DNA from: Amblyornis subalaris
Lineage: Eukaryota > Chordata > Aves > Passeriformes > Ptilonorhynchidae
Reading direction: 5' to 3'
NCBI GenBank assembly: GCA_018881555.1
Contig: JACAXG010000108.1
Span: 1,054,001 to 1,118,000 of the forward strand
Length of the DNA: 64,000 nt
In this document: in pieces, positions 54,201 to 64,000 of the stretch
Layout of the letters: each line of letters starts with the position of its first letter
Numbering within the stretch: position 1 is the stretch's first letter
Translations under genes and position numbers: made by a program
Notes under the pieces: generated by a model
What the model saw: only the letters and a program-made list of their open reading frames with translations
What the model was told of the DNA's origin: nothing
Database searches by the model: none

Positions 54201-56114
54201 TTATAGACCAACAGTAGTCTAAGATGATCCAGCAATAAAGCAAGCCAAGGGATTCTGTACCNCAGCTAATGAAGCAACTGAAAATGCCTTGAAATGCAGC
54301 TTGCACATAGATTGCTAATGGAAGCTCAAGAAACTCTAATTTTTCGTTTCCTTTTTCAAAGAAAACATCCAACCTTCTTCCACTCAACTAATCCCATCCT
54401 AAGGAAATCACTCTGTTTTCNAAATTGATCTATGGTCAGGGTAAACAAATTCTGTGTGCCACTAGCTTCAGAACTCAAGGCTTCTTTTTGTGNTGGAGTC
54501 TGTCCAGGAGACACTTGTTTATCCACACAGACCTCCTGGAGTGTTTGCCTGACTTTCTTTTTGTTGGGATGTATCACTACTGAGCTTGGAGTTGGTGAAT
54601 TCATGCTCATCATTTAGGTAAAAACAAACAAAACACCTCAAACCTATTTTTCCCTTTGTGCTGCATAGGCCTTGAGCACAAACTAACATAAGTCCTCTCC
54701 AGCTTCCACCTTCTTATTTCAGCAACCATTTACCAACACTGCAAACTTAGAAAGCAANGGGGGCACAGGGGAAACAGGAACACCTGAAAGATTGCTGAAC
54801 ATATTTCATTCACTATCCCCCTTTCCCTCAAGAGTTTATCACCTCTTGTAGATGTGTCTAACTTAGAAACAATTAATGGCTCTAATTGCTAGAGCTGTCA
54901 TTCATTCATAGCACATTAGCACTAACTTCTGCTATGCATAATTTCTTTTTCAATACATACTTTCATTTNATTTTCTAAATTATTTCCAAGAAATTATCTG
55001 GAAGGTTATATTGCACNTGCAGATTTTTTAAAAATTATTTTTATTTTTAAAAAAAATCAAGTGAACAGCTGGACTACAACTCAAAAGGCAACAAAAATAA
55101 GAAAAACCCCCACCCTAAATAGTAATAATTAGTACAGGGAATNGCTTATGTATTCTTTACTAGTGAAACACACCTTCCTGCTGCACTCCACCCCCCACAA
55201 ATGAAGAACCTTCTACTTTAAACTGATAAATCAAAACTGTCATTTATGCAACAGGCATTCTGGTTTGCACATTTGCTTTCACTTTCATCTCTAGATTTGC
55301 TGCCTTTTGTTTAATAGAAACACACAGAACAATTGTTAAGAGAGAACATGCAGATTTATAAGTTACCATTAGTGGCTCAGTAGTCCTACTCAATAAGAAA
55401 GGGATTGCATATCTGAAAAAATTGCCTTTAAAAATGAATAAAATTAGTNACATAGTAATCTTCAGTGCATGGCATTTGCATAAAATTAAATATGGGCCTG
55501 ATCAAGGNAGTGCTGTCTTCTTACTAGTGGTCTTGCTCAAGTAACCAGCATTATTTGCATAAATAATACCCTGTAGTTTGCATTTTAAGTTAAGGAATCT
55601 CAATTTGATTGGTTGGTTGTACAGTTGGTACCTGCTGCACTGTTTGGTTTACGTCTGCTGGAACACTTCTGCTAAATTCATAAGCTTCAGATTGCTNTAA
55701 TCTTNTAATCAAAAGAACACAGACAACCTTTTCCTCAGTAAATCTCTCACCCCATCACTTGGGGATGGATTTGGNAGTCACTTTAAACTGCGTAGCTTTT
55801 GTCAAAGCCTTTTTTTTCCCCCCCTGAAACAACCGTTCAATAAAAGCAAATAAAAGCAAGAAACAAAACTACTATTTCCTGCCTTGATAACTGCATTTTT
55901 CCACTTCCAGTAATACCTTGGATTTGCGCTTTTAAACTCGCTTAGGAAATGCCACCATCACAAACTGTACATCGCTCAGGACTCCTTAACTACTTTAGGC
56001 GGCTGCTAAAACACTGCAAAGGAGCTGATAGCGTATCAGAAGAGGGGCAAAACGAGGCAAACTCCAGGCAATTCCCCCACCCTCTTAGTGCCAGGTGTTT
56101 GTGCAAGGCCTTAC

Positions 56115-56286
56115 CTGCTGGGTAGCGCTCGATGACGGGCCAGTTGTCCACCTGCAAGGTGGCATTGCCCCCGCTCCGCGTGAAGCGCACCACGTGGTAC
56201 TTCCCGTCGTTGATGATGGCGTTCATCTCCTCGATGGCGATGTCATCCGTCCCGACGTTAAATTTAACGCCAATTTTTCCCTGGTG
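56115..56286 (-). CDS. NRXN1: NRXN1 exon: central part of the last LNS domain (upstream of splice site 4)
   Basis: This internal exon encodes 57 residues plus one base. It runs from [10 protein letters not shown] through the GTDD segment and [20 protein letters not shown] to ERYPA, which is the middle of the membrane-proximal LNS domain of neurexin, the presynaptic adhesion receptor that binds neuroligins, LRRTMs and cerebellins. The acceptor is gcag|CAC at 56287 and the donor is CAG|gtaagg at 56114, both close to consensus. The exon starts in phase 0 and ends one base into a glycine codon. An NAT sequon (exon residues 41-43) matches the known N-glycosylation site, and the Asp in the GTDD segment belongs to the Ca2+ site known from beta-neurexin structures. 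From memory of the mammalian protein, Met in EEMNAI and Asn in VDNWP replace Ser. NRXN3 differs more around here. The exon is shared by alpha and beta forms. GC and CpG content are well above the flanking intron. Exon boundaries are inferred from splice signals and protein similarity, without a transcript. Confidence 0.96.
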
Positions 56287-56300
56287 CTGCATGTTTTCAA

Positions 56301-56346
56301 TTAAAAAAACAAAAAAAAAAAAAGAGGAAGAAGAAAAAAGAAGAGA
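56301..56346 (-). promoter_or_regulatory. Polypyrimidine tract upstream of the LNS6 middle exon
   Basis: On the minus strand this strip is a long C/T run with an uninterrupted T block, followed by TTAATTGAAAACATGCAG and the exon. It supplies the 3' splice signal, with a possible branch point in TTAAT. The plus strand is the matching purine strip. Confidence 0.7.
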
Positions 56347-59212
56347 TAATTAAGACTTGTTTTAGAAGAAATTGAGACAGTGTGTCATATGGGGAAAGAT
56401 TTCTAACAACATCTTCCCTCCTCTGATGTAACTTCTGAAGGTTTGTGCGTGGCAGTGACAAACCTTCTGACAGCTTAGTAAGCCTGGGACGCCTTTTTGA
56501 TGGATAATTGATATTCCAAATGAGTTATTTCACCAAATCAAGCTCTCTCCTTTTCCATGAGATTCAGATCAAGATGAGGAGGGGGGAAGACGAAGGAAAG
56601 CTCAAGGTTTCTGTCTTTGTCCTCTCCCTCACCTCCGTGAGGATTAAACAAAAATTTTCCTTTTAGACTTTCAAAACAGAAAGCCTTGCAGTGTCACTTG
56701 GAAGAGATACAAGAATTTGCTGGCCATAAAAGCCAAGTGCCAGCCCTGCTTTTCCTTTTTCCAAACCTCATTCATACTCAGAGTCTTCACAAATGATAAC
56801 AAAGGAGGAAACTTTTTTTCTGTTGGAGAGACTTTTGGCATCCAATCATAGTAATTCTGAATCATTAAGCCAAGATCACACTGACTGACTAACAAGGACT
56901 TTCCTGTTCAGAGCCAGAGAGCAGGGAAGGTATTTGCTGACACAGGGATGGTGTTATTGTTCCCACTAAGGGTAGAGGCTCCTTCTTTTGCTGGGATTTG
57001 CCTATAAATTCCTGCGCCTGAGTGGACTTAGGGCTAAGGGAACTTCCCACACACGTGCATACCCGGGATCAAGGCAGCAGATTTTCCAGATGATTGTGAC
57101 ATTGGCATGTTTTCATTTTTATTGAACTTTAATTATTAAAATGTTCACTTTAATGGGACATTTGCATTTTAATAAAGTCTTTTAACGTCTATTAAAGTTT
57201 AACCTAAGGGCTTTGTAATATTTTTTTTCTCCTAAAAAACAATTCTACTCTTCAATAAAGGTATTTATTACATTGAGGAGAAACAGAGAAAATCATTCCA
57301 CAGTATAAGATATGGGGCTTGTGCATAATAAGTGGTAATTTTTTCTGAAATTTCATGCTCTTGGTACTGGTACATCCTTCTTTAAAGCTGAAAACCTCCA
57401 TGAAGTTTTTACACGACCAGATGAAACACAGTGAAATATTTTACGTCATACACTTTGGTCATTCACATCCAGTTTTCCAGAACCAGTTTCACCTCTCCAG
57501 CAGAGCTCTTGTGTCTGCTCCCTCTTTGTCTTACTACCTTAGCCCCACTTCCTGTAGTAAGGGTATTCTGGCAGCTCCTTGTTTCTGGAAGCTCCCCAAG
57601 CAAAGAACTCAGGAGTTCTTTGACTTTATTCTCTTTTTCAGTACCTGACTTCATTTTCCAACAGTGCTTGCATATTGCAGTTACACAGCTGGGCAGCTGT
57701 TGAACACCTTTGGAGTTCCTCAACACTTCTGGCACAATGCCGTCACCTCTTCGGCAATGATCTTTTTTTAAACAATAAAAGGATCACTCCCTGATGGGAT
57801 TTGCAGAATGACTCTGAAAAATATTTTTTGTTTGCTCAGTTGATTAAATAATGTTCTAAACATTCCTCTGTCTTCCTTGTGGATTATTTTAACATTTCTC
57901 TATTGGCTGGTCCTACTTTTCCATGTCTATAGAGTGTCAATAAGGGATCCACCTCATCCAATACATGTTCATCTTCTCTTGCCTCTGGTGTAAGTTGCAT
58001 AGCAATTTCCCAGTTATCCTNGGAAGGTAACTGGAGCTCTTCTTTATTTCAGCTGTTTCAACTATGACTCAGAATAGATTTCACTCATTTTTTCCCATGC
58101 ATGCAGTGGCTTATTTGTTTCACCTGTTTCATTCATGTGCTTACTCTCTTTATACAGAAATATATGCAAAGAAATACAACATTGTCCTGGCTTTAAAGCA
58201 ATCTCCTTTTTCACTAGTTTATGAAATGCAGAAAACCAGCACGTAATTATAATGGCTTATGCAACTTTTCATAGTACTTTCAAGAAATCAAAGGCTTTGA
58301 GGATTAAAAAAAGCTGACTAATTTTACGGTGATTCATAATTATACTATTCATAACCCACACTTTATATACACCTGCTTTCCTATTTGCTCTATATATGCA
58401 TATACATATATTAGTGTAGAATAATAAAAAATAAAAATTACAAGGAAAACAAAACAGCCTTAAAGTGAATAGAAGTGGTGTGGGTAGTGGCATACGATGC
58501 ACATAGATCAGCAGTTTTTCCAACATTAGAGCATGTGGTGCTGCAACCAAGTTACCATTTGCAAATGGCCAGGTATTGGCAGGTGAAATGAAAGCTTTGC
58601 AGAGTTGAAAGCAGACTTTCAGCCTTCCTTTATCGATATATACTTTCCAGTGGAAAAAACCCAAGTTTCTCTGACTTCCCTATGTTTGTACTGAAGTACT
58701 GTGCACTGACTCCAAGCACGCAGGTGCAATAGCAAATATCACCTTAATAGCTAGTAAAAAATTATAGTGATTTTTTTGTCTTTATTTCTAATATATTTGT
58801 GTAGTTGAGATGACAAAAACCTCATTTTTAAAGGATACACTTCATTTTTTCCCCACACTTCTTCAGCACCTGTGGGCATCTCTGTAGCCCCCCATAAAGC
58901 AAGGAAGCAAATCTGTGTTTCAAATTGAAGGCTTCCTGATTATTATATCCATATTTAAGTTTGACTTCTGGACATCATGTCAAATATAATATGAATTACA
59001 CATATGAATTGCACAGCCCTTTAGAACACAAAACATGATGCAAGACTGGACAGTCCAGGGGCCCAGGCAGTTCATGCCACTACCACAAAGCAGGGAGTGA
59101 CCATGATTATCTGAGCTGCAAAAAGCACCTCTGTATGTTGATAGTGGGTTTTCTAAGTCCTTGCATAATCGTGCAGGAGTTTGAATCACTGCACTCCTCC
59201 CACTTCAAGATA

Positions 59213-59260
59213 ACATTATCTTTCATTTGTCTTTGTCACATTATCTTTCATTTGTCTTTG
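59213..59260. repeat. Tandem duplication, 23-bp copies at a 25-bp period
   Basis: ACATTATCTTTCATTTGTC plus TTTG appears twice, separated by TC, with no mismatch between copies. Confidence 0.9.
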
Positions 59261-59891
59261 GTTAAGACCATGTGCACAGTTGTTGCAGATCAGCTGACAT
59301 GCAGTACCTGTTGAGATAACCTGATCTCAGTCCTCAGCCCTGTTTTGCTTAATCTAATGGGCCTGTATGATGTTAGAAAGCACTGGTTTTTATATTTCCT
59401 ATTTTTGGAGCAATATGGTAGTGCAGAAAGGAAAGAGACTGATAAAACTGAAGCCTACTAAATTACTATTTTCACTTTGCCAGCCTCAGTTGTACACTGC
59501 AATAGTAGAAATTTTCCTTTATCACTTGTTCATTCAGAATAATCTTAGAAGCCATTCTTCCTATCAGAAACAGCTTCAGACAAATGCTGAATGAGAGGTT
59601 CTCTCTTCAGCATCATGATGATGGGCACTACAGAAATGTCTGTGCATCACTAAACACTGCAATAAGCAGCACTACTGTTGAATGATGCTATCCCTGCCAA
59701 TGACCCAAAATAGCACGGGCTCACATTCCTAGGAGGTTATGTTTGCCCACAAACAAAGACGATCATTTCAGAGCTCCCCTGGNAAAAATCAGCTCTGTAC
59801 ACAGGACCTGTAAAAGTTCACAGCACTGTTTATGGTTCTCAGCCTGTGTTTTCTTTTTCTCAGTCTCACCCAGTTGTGAGAGAACAGAGCA

Positions 59892-60092
59892 ATGAAATCA
59901 ATTATTTTCCTACTGTGCCTTTATCTATTCCAAACTGCTAAGGGCACAATAACGGAGTGGAGTCGTGGAGGAGGTGGGAGAGTTTCCAAGAAAGGCCAAA
60001 AGGCAGGACGCACCTTCCGGAGAGGAGGGAAGGATTTCAAGAAGTGGCTTAAAAATTGTCTCTGTGGAAATTATTTTGAACTTCAAATCTGA
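59892..60092 (+). other. Speculative 66-codon ORF: signal-peptide-like start and cationic body
   Basis: The ORF begins MKSIIFLLCLYLFQTAKG, a short basic start and hydrophobic core resembling a secretion signal. The remaining 48 residues are rich in Gly, Lys and Arg (12 basic, 3 acidic) with only two cysteines (CLC). A good plus-strand acceptor-like tract (CTGTGTTTTCTTTTTCTCAG, 59842-59861) lies about 30 bases before the ATG, which has a purine at -3. No polyadenylation signal was seen close downstream. I do not recognise the protein. A 66-codon ORF is expected often by chance in 64 kb, so this is not a gene call. Confidence 0.12.
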
Positions 60093-60847
60093 AGGTAGTA
60101 TGAATAGTGCTAAATCCTCCACATCACCACCACTGCTCCCTGGGACAAGGCAGCATGGGGACCTCAGATTCATCTACAGACACTACGTGACACACTGAGC
60201 CCCAACCTGAGCTCATCAGAAATGACAAACTTTTGTTTTGGAGGTGCTTTGGCTACATAACTGTCCTGTTTCTGAGGCTGGGGTAGCTTTTATTTCTACA
60301 GGCAGATAAGTTAATTTGGTGTTAGCTGAAGTACCCCTGTACATTGCTGCAACATGCAATGCAGGCTTTGTCTATAGTTTAAATTCTGCTGTCCAGCCAC
60401 TTTTAGGAGTCCTTGCTCACAGACTAAGAATGGCTTCAAAGCAGTTGGATAAAACCATGAGATATGCATGTTTAGCTCCAATTCTATTCTCTTATTGTGC
60501 TCTGAAGTGCTGAGAGCTTTGATAGCGTAGATAGTATATGATGTGTATGTGTGCATGTGTACGTACCAATCACTTCTAAATGTTTTGTCTTCAGAAGCAC
60601 TGGCAGCTACAGATGTAATCTAGTAACTCTAGTGGAGTATTTTCAAGCCTGTTCTGTGAATTGTGTACTCTAAATACTTAACAGAGTTCTGATGAAGCAC
60701 CAGGAATGCTGATGAACCTGAGAACCAAGCGAGAAAGGGGAAATGCAAATCAAGCCAGCAGCTGACATTGCAATTTGTTCCCTGTCGGACTCTAGTTCAA
60801 GGCTACCAATCTGCCAACTGCCAAAATGCAGTAAAACCAAAGCTAGT

Positions 60848-60896
60848 ATTATATATATACATATATACTCACACACACACCCCCACACGTATACAT
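60848..60896. repeat. Compound TA/CA microsatellite
   Basis: A TA block (60848-60867) followed by a CA block and CCCC, then CACGTATACATA. Confidence 0.85.
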
Positions 60897-63800
60897 AGAA
60901 TTGATATTTCCTATAGCATCAGCAAGGTTTCACTGCTCTCTGTAGCAATAACTCTGGAATCAGTCAAACATGAATGCGTGCAAATTTGGCACAACAGGAG
61001 TTTTAGAACAGACTGCAGACAACCTAAGCTCATAATACTTACAACCTTTAACCACTTCCAAGGAAAAGTAATAATACTGTGACTCCCACAGGTGAACAAA
61101 CAGAGAAGAAAAAATTCAAGTGTGCTGCTTGCATTTTATATCATCGGTCCCTGAGGCACCACTTTCTGGTGAACGTGGTAACAAAGTCTTAGAACTAACT
61201 GAAGGTTTACTTTGATTTTATTGAAGTGTAAGTTTCTTGAGTTTTATTAAGAAGAGTGAGATCATTTTCACTCAAATGTAATCAGAGGCTAATATTCTAT
61301 ATTAGAGAAATCTATGCAAAATAATTAAAATAATTTCTGGTTTTCTCAATCCTGTAAGGAAATGCATATTTAAAAATAGTACTGCTTGCTTCAGAAAGTG
61401 AGGGGGGGATACATAATAGAGAGAAGATACATTTGAACTCTCAGACCAATGAAGAAACTATATATCTTTTAGTCTAATCATCCATCATTATTTCTTATTA
61501 CCATCTAGTATCTTCCAGAGGAAACGCTTCCTGGAAAAGACACAGAAAATATAAATCATCTGGGAAGAGTTCTGTGAATGAATGCATCTCTTATACTTCA
61601 GTGAAAAAACTTAACTTTCTGAATACTGAGTTTTAAACTCATTCTCTCAGGTTTTATGTCATTACATTTCTTTTTTTTTTTTTTTCCTATGAGAAGTGAT
61701 AAAATATCCAACCTAGTTTTTACGATCATTAGTCTTTTTTGTTTTTCCTTTTTAGTCAACTGCAATACAACACACCCAGGAAAAGGCATTCACCTGTCAT
61801 ACCTCATGTTGAGTACTTACAGCCAGGTTTTGTGCCCTTTCATGAATTCAGAAAGGCAACCATTTTCAGGGATGGAATACAGCTTTCAGCACATCAGTGC
61901 TTGACATACTGCAGAAAATGCAGGAGGGCCTTGAAACCTCTATCAGAGTGCCACCAAGCAAAGTCACTACTCACAGGTTGGCACCTCAAGCAAGGAAGCA
62001 AAGATTTCTGCTGATGTCTGAGAGGATGCATCCACCTGGTATTCAGTCTTTTGGCATCTGACAAGTGTGAAACTGTTTGGTTTCTCTTTCTTTTCCCAAA
62101 AGCTGGTAATGTGTAGTTAGGGTGGAAGGGCAAAGAAAACAAAAGAAAAGAAAACTGCACAACAAAACAAACTTTCCCTTTTTCTGCTTTCCTGGGGACG
62201 ACACTAAGCTATTCTCAGTGTTCTTTCTTGCAAGTTCTCACCATTTATTTGCACCAATTATTTTCCGAATATTTCTTTATTTCTTAAATTCACATCTTTG
62301 TAGACCTTAGGTTATGAGAAAAACCAAAAATCTCACTTCATTTTAATCCAAGCTACTAGTTCTGATAACTGTACAGAAAAGCTTAAACCCCAAAGCCTTG
62401 CAAGATACTGCATTGGCAGGCTAAGAGAAAGCATTGGAAAGCATGTTAAATCATCACTTGGCTTGACTGGTGGCTAGAATCCAAACACGACCCTTGGATT
62501 CCTGGGAGAAGAATGTCGGATCTATGATACCAATGTGCACACATGCGTTGGAAATGCAATCCTGGCAACGAAATGCTGCCTAACACTGTGCTATGCCACT
62601 CTTCAGATTATCCACAGAGGAAAAATGTCAGCAGAGCCGGAAATGTTACCAGTATTTCCGGTAGCACCTGTGCATGCTCACCTAAGCACAAACACACCTG
62701 TTCCATCTACAGCAAGATCCTTCCACAGACAGTACAAGGCAGTTGAAAACCAGATTTATAACCATAAATATACAGCAACAAACCTTTTTTTTCCTCCCCT
62801 AATTTTGGGATCCTCAATTAGATGTCTCATGAATTCTGTTAAAGAGAGATGGAGGGAAAATTTGCAACATATTTCACTCTCCCATTTTACTCAGAAGTTC
62901 TGTAAGACCCTTTCATAAACCTTTACATGACCCCAATTTCATGCCATTAATTTATCTAGGTTTCCTAAATCAATACAGAGATAATAAAAATTCATTGTTC
63001 ACCAGATGCCCCTGGTTGACAAATAAGAAATAGCTCTGTCACTGTAACAACATTAAGTATGCAAATACATACAGATGCTACCAGAGCTACTGCTCACTTA
63101 AACACTGGTCTATAAAAATTAAGCAGCTTCTAGCCTTAAATCAGTGACCCTTAAAAGACATAAGTGAAGTATGGGCTGAGCATCATACTAATTTACAGCT
63201 GAGGTGTACCCAGAAAAAGAGCCACCTAAGTGGCTCATTAAGTGGAAGTAGCAACACGTGACATAACAATTTTTTTTGTCCCAAAATGCCATCTACGTGA
63301 CCACAGAACAAAAGTCCTGGAGAGAAGATATCATGAGAGCAATCATTCACTGACCCAGTATTTCAGGGCAGGAAGCAACTACTCTTTACTACTACAAAAT
63401 AATGACTCGTATCGCTTTTCTGCTTTAAAATAATTGTCCTCACAGTCTGTTTTAAAGTGTTATGGCGATTCGATTTACACATAAAGCTCAGCAAGCAGAA
63501 AATATAGAAATATTTATAAATCTACAATTCTGACACTTCAACTCTCAGTCTGCAGTCTTCCTGTTTAAACATTGCAATTCTCACTGCTATATATTACAGG
63601 TGTATTATTTCAGGTTACTCTGATGATGAATTCCTGGGACAATACAATTACCTGAACAATCAGCCCCCAAAATGCAATAGTTATGAAAGACATATGGTGT
63701 AGTGCCCACAGCAGCAGCATATTGTATCTTATTATCCACTCAGCATCATTACTGCAGTACACGAAATTAAATTTTTCTGAGAAAACATGCAGTAAAGAAC

Positions 63801-64000
63801 AATTTAAGTAGCCAGCCCTTAATGTGGTATTTCTGTCAAAATAGCCTTTTTCACAGAAATATCTTGACCTTGCCAGTGTTTCACCCAGGGGGTTCAGCTG
63901 TGGTGAGATGCTATGGAGGGTTAGAAGAGAGCAAACATCATAATTTGAAGGAAAGAAAATCTTAACTACTGGCCAAGGTAACTCACAGGCCTTGGCTTTG

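Larger units (their letters stand above)
31379..56114 (-). other. NRXN1: NRXN1 intron, 24.7 kb, between the LNS6 middle exon and the SS4 exon
   Basis: The intron begins gtaagg at 56114 and ends aaag at 31379. It contains one CR1 fragment (33012-33205), a TA microsatellite (46513-46545), an A/C-rich simple region (51181-51257), a 15-T run (33888-33902), an 18-bp palindrome (42183-42200), a 12-bp-stem hairpin (45718-45751), an 11-bp tandem duplication (43660-43681) and most of the window's isolated N calls. Long stretches such as 34.0-42.1 kb and 52.0-56.1 kb show nothing I can name. ORFs here are short and unrecognised. Confidence 0.88.
56287..64000 (-). other. NRXN1: NRXN1 intron (3' part) upstream of the LNS6 middle exon
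   Basis: This is non-coding AT-rich sequence between the 56115-56286 exon and an upstream NRXN1 exon that lies beyond the window. I looked on the minus strand for the preceding LNS6 exon (YIFSKGGGQ... region) and for the beta-specific first exon and saw neither. It holds a purine-rich strip (plus strand) next to the exon acceptor, a 25-bp tandem duplication, a TA/CA microsatellite, a 15-T homopolymer (61671-61685) and one speculative plus-strand ORF at 59892. I see no recognisable transposon here. Confidence 0.85.

Noticed and set aside
56287..64000. Preceding LNS6 exon or beta-neurexin first exon
   Set aside because: No minus-strand match to the expected protein segments was found; they must lie beyond the window.
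1..64000. CRISPR arrays, tRNA or rRNA genes, bacterial-type operons, intact retroviral elements
   Set aside because: No regularly spaced repeats, cloverleaf-like sequence, dense ORF runs or paired long terminal repeats were seen.

Overview
The window is vertebrate nuclear DNA, most likely from a bird. Three short exons recognisable as neurexin-1 (NRXN1) sit on the minus strand inside very long AT-rich introns, and two fragments of the CR1 LINE family carry the 3' end form common in birds, one keeping its ATTCTATG-type terminal repeats. A turtle or crocodilian is a less likely alternative. There is nothing prokaryotic here: no operons and no closely packed ORFs. Apart from the three exons I found no open reading frame that I recognise as a gene.

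Layout, read in the direction of transcription (high to low coordinates). 64000-56287 is the end of a long intron. 56286-56115 is a 172-bp exon encoding the middle of the last LNS (laminin/neurexin/sex-hormone-binding-globulin) domain, LNS6 of alpha- and the only LNS domain of beta-neurexin. 56114-31379 is a 24.7-kb intron. 31378-31289 is a 90-bp cassette exon that is precisely the splice-site-4 (SS4/AS4) insert. 31288-29869 is a short 1.42-kb intron. 29868-29549 is a 320-bp exon finishing LNS6 and starting the Ser/Thr-rich stalk. 29548-1 is an intron that continues out of the window towards the stalk, transmembrane and cytoplasmic exons, which are not here. The first part of LNS6 and the beta-specific first exon lie upstream, outside the window.

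All three exons fit together by phase: the first ends one base into a glycine codon, and either the SS4 exon (90 bp, enters and leaves in the same phase) or the next exon completes that codon. Inclusion or skipping of 30 residues is therefore frame-neutral. This choice is the neurexin switch that changes binding of neuroligins, LRRTMs and cerebellins. The sequence around the SS4 exon shows features expected of regulated splicing: weak splice sites, a dense run of UAAA motifs just downstream, UGCAUG motifs near the SS4 and following exons, and a 9-bp exonic hairpin ending four bases before the 5' splice site. The hairpin is the observation I find most worth following.

The rest of the window is intron with microsatellites, homopolymers, a few short tandem duplications, two CR1 fragments, an 18-bp perfect palindrome with a central E-box, and a patch (about 37.8-59.8 kb) with roughly sixty isolated ambiguous bases. 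One plus-strand 66-codon ORF with a signal-peptide-like start and a cationic body is noted as speculative.
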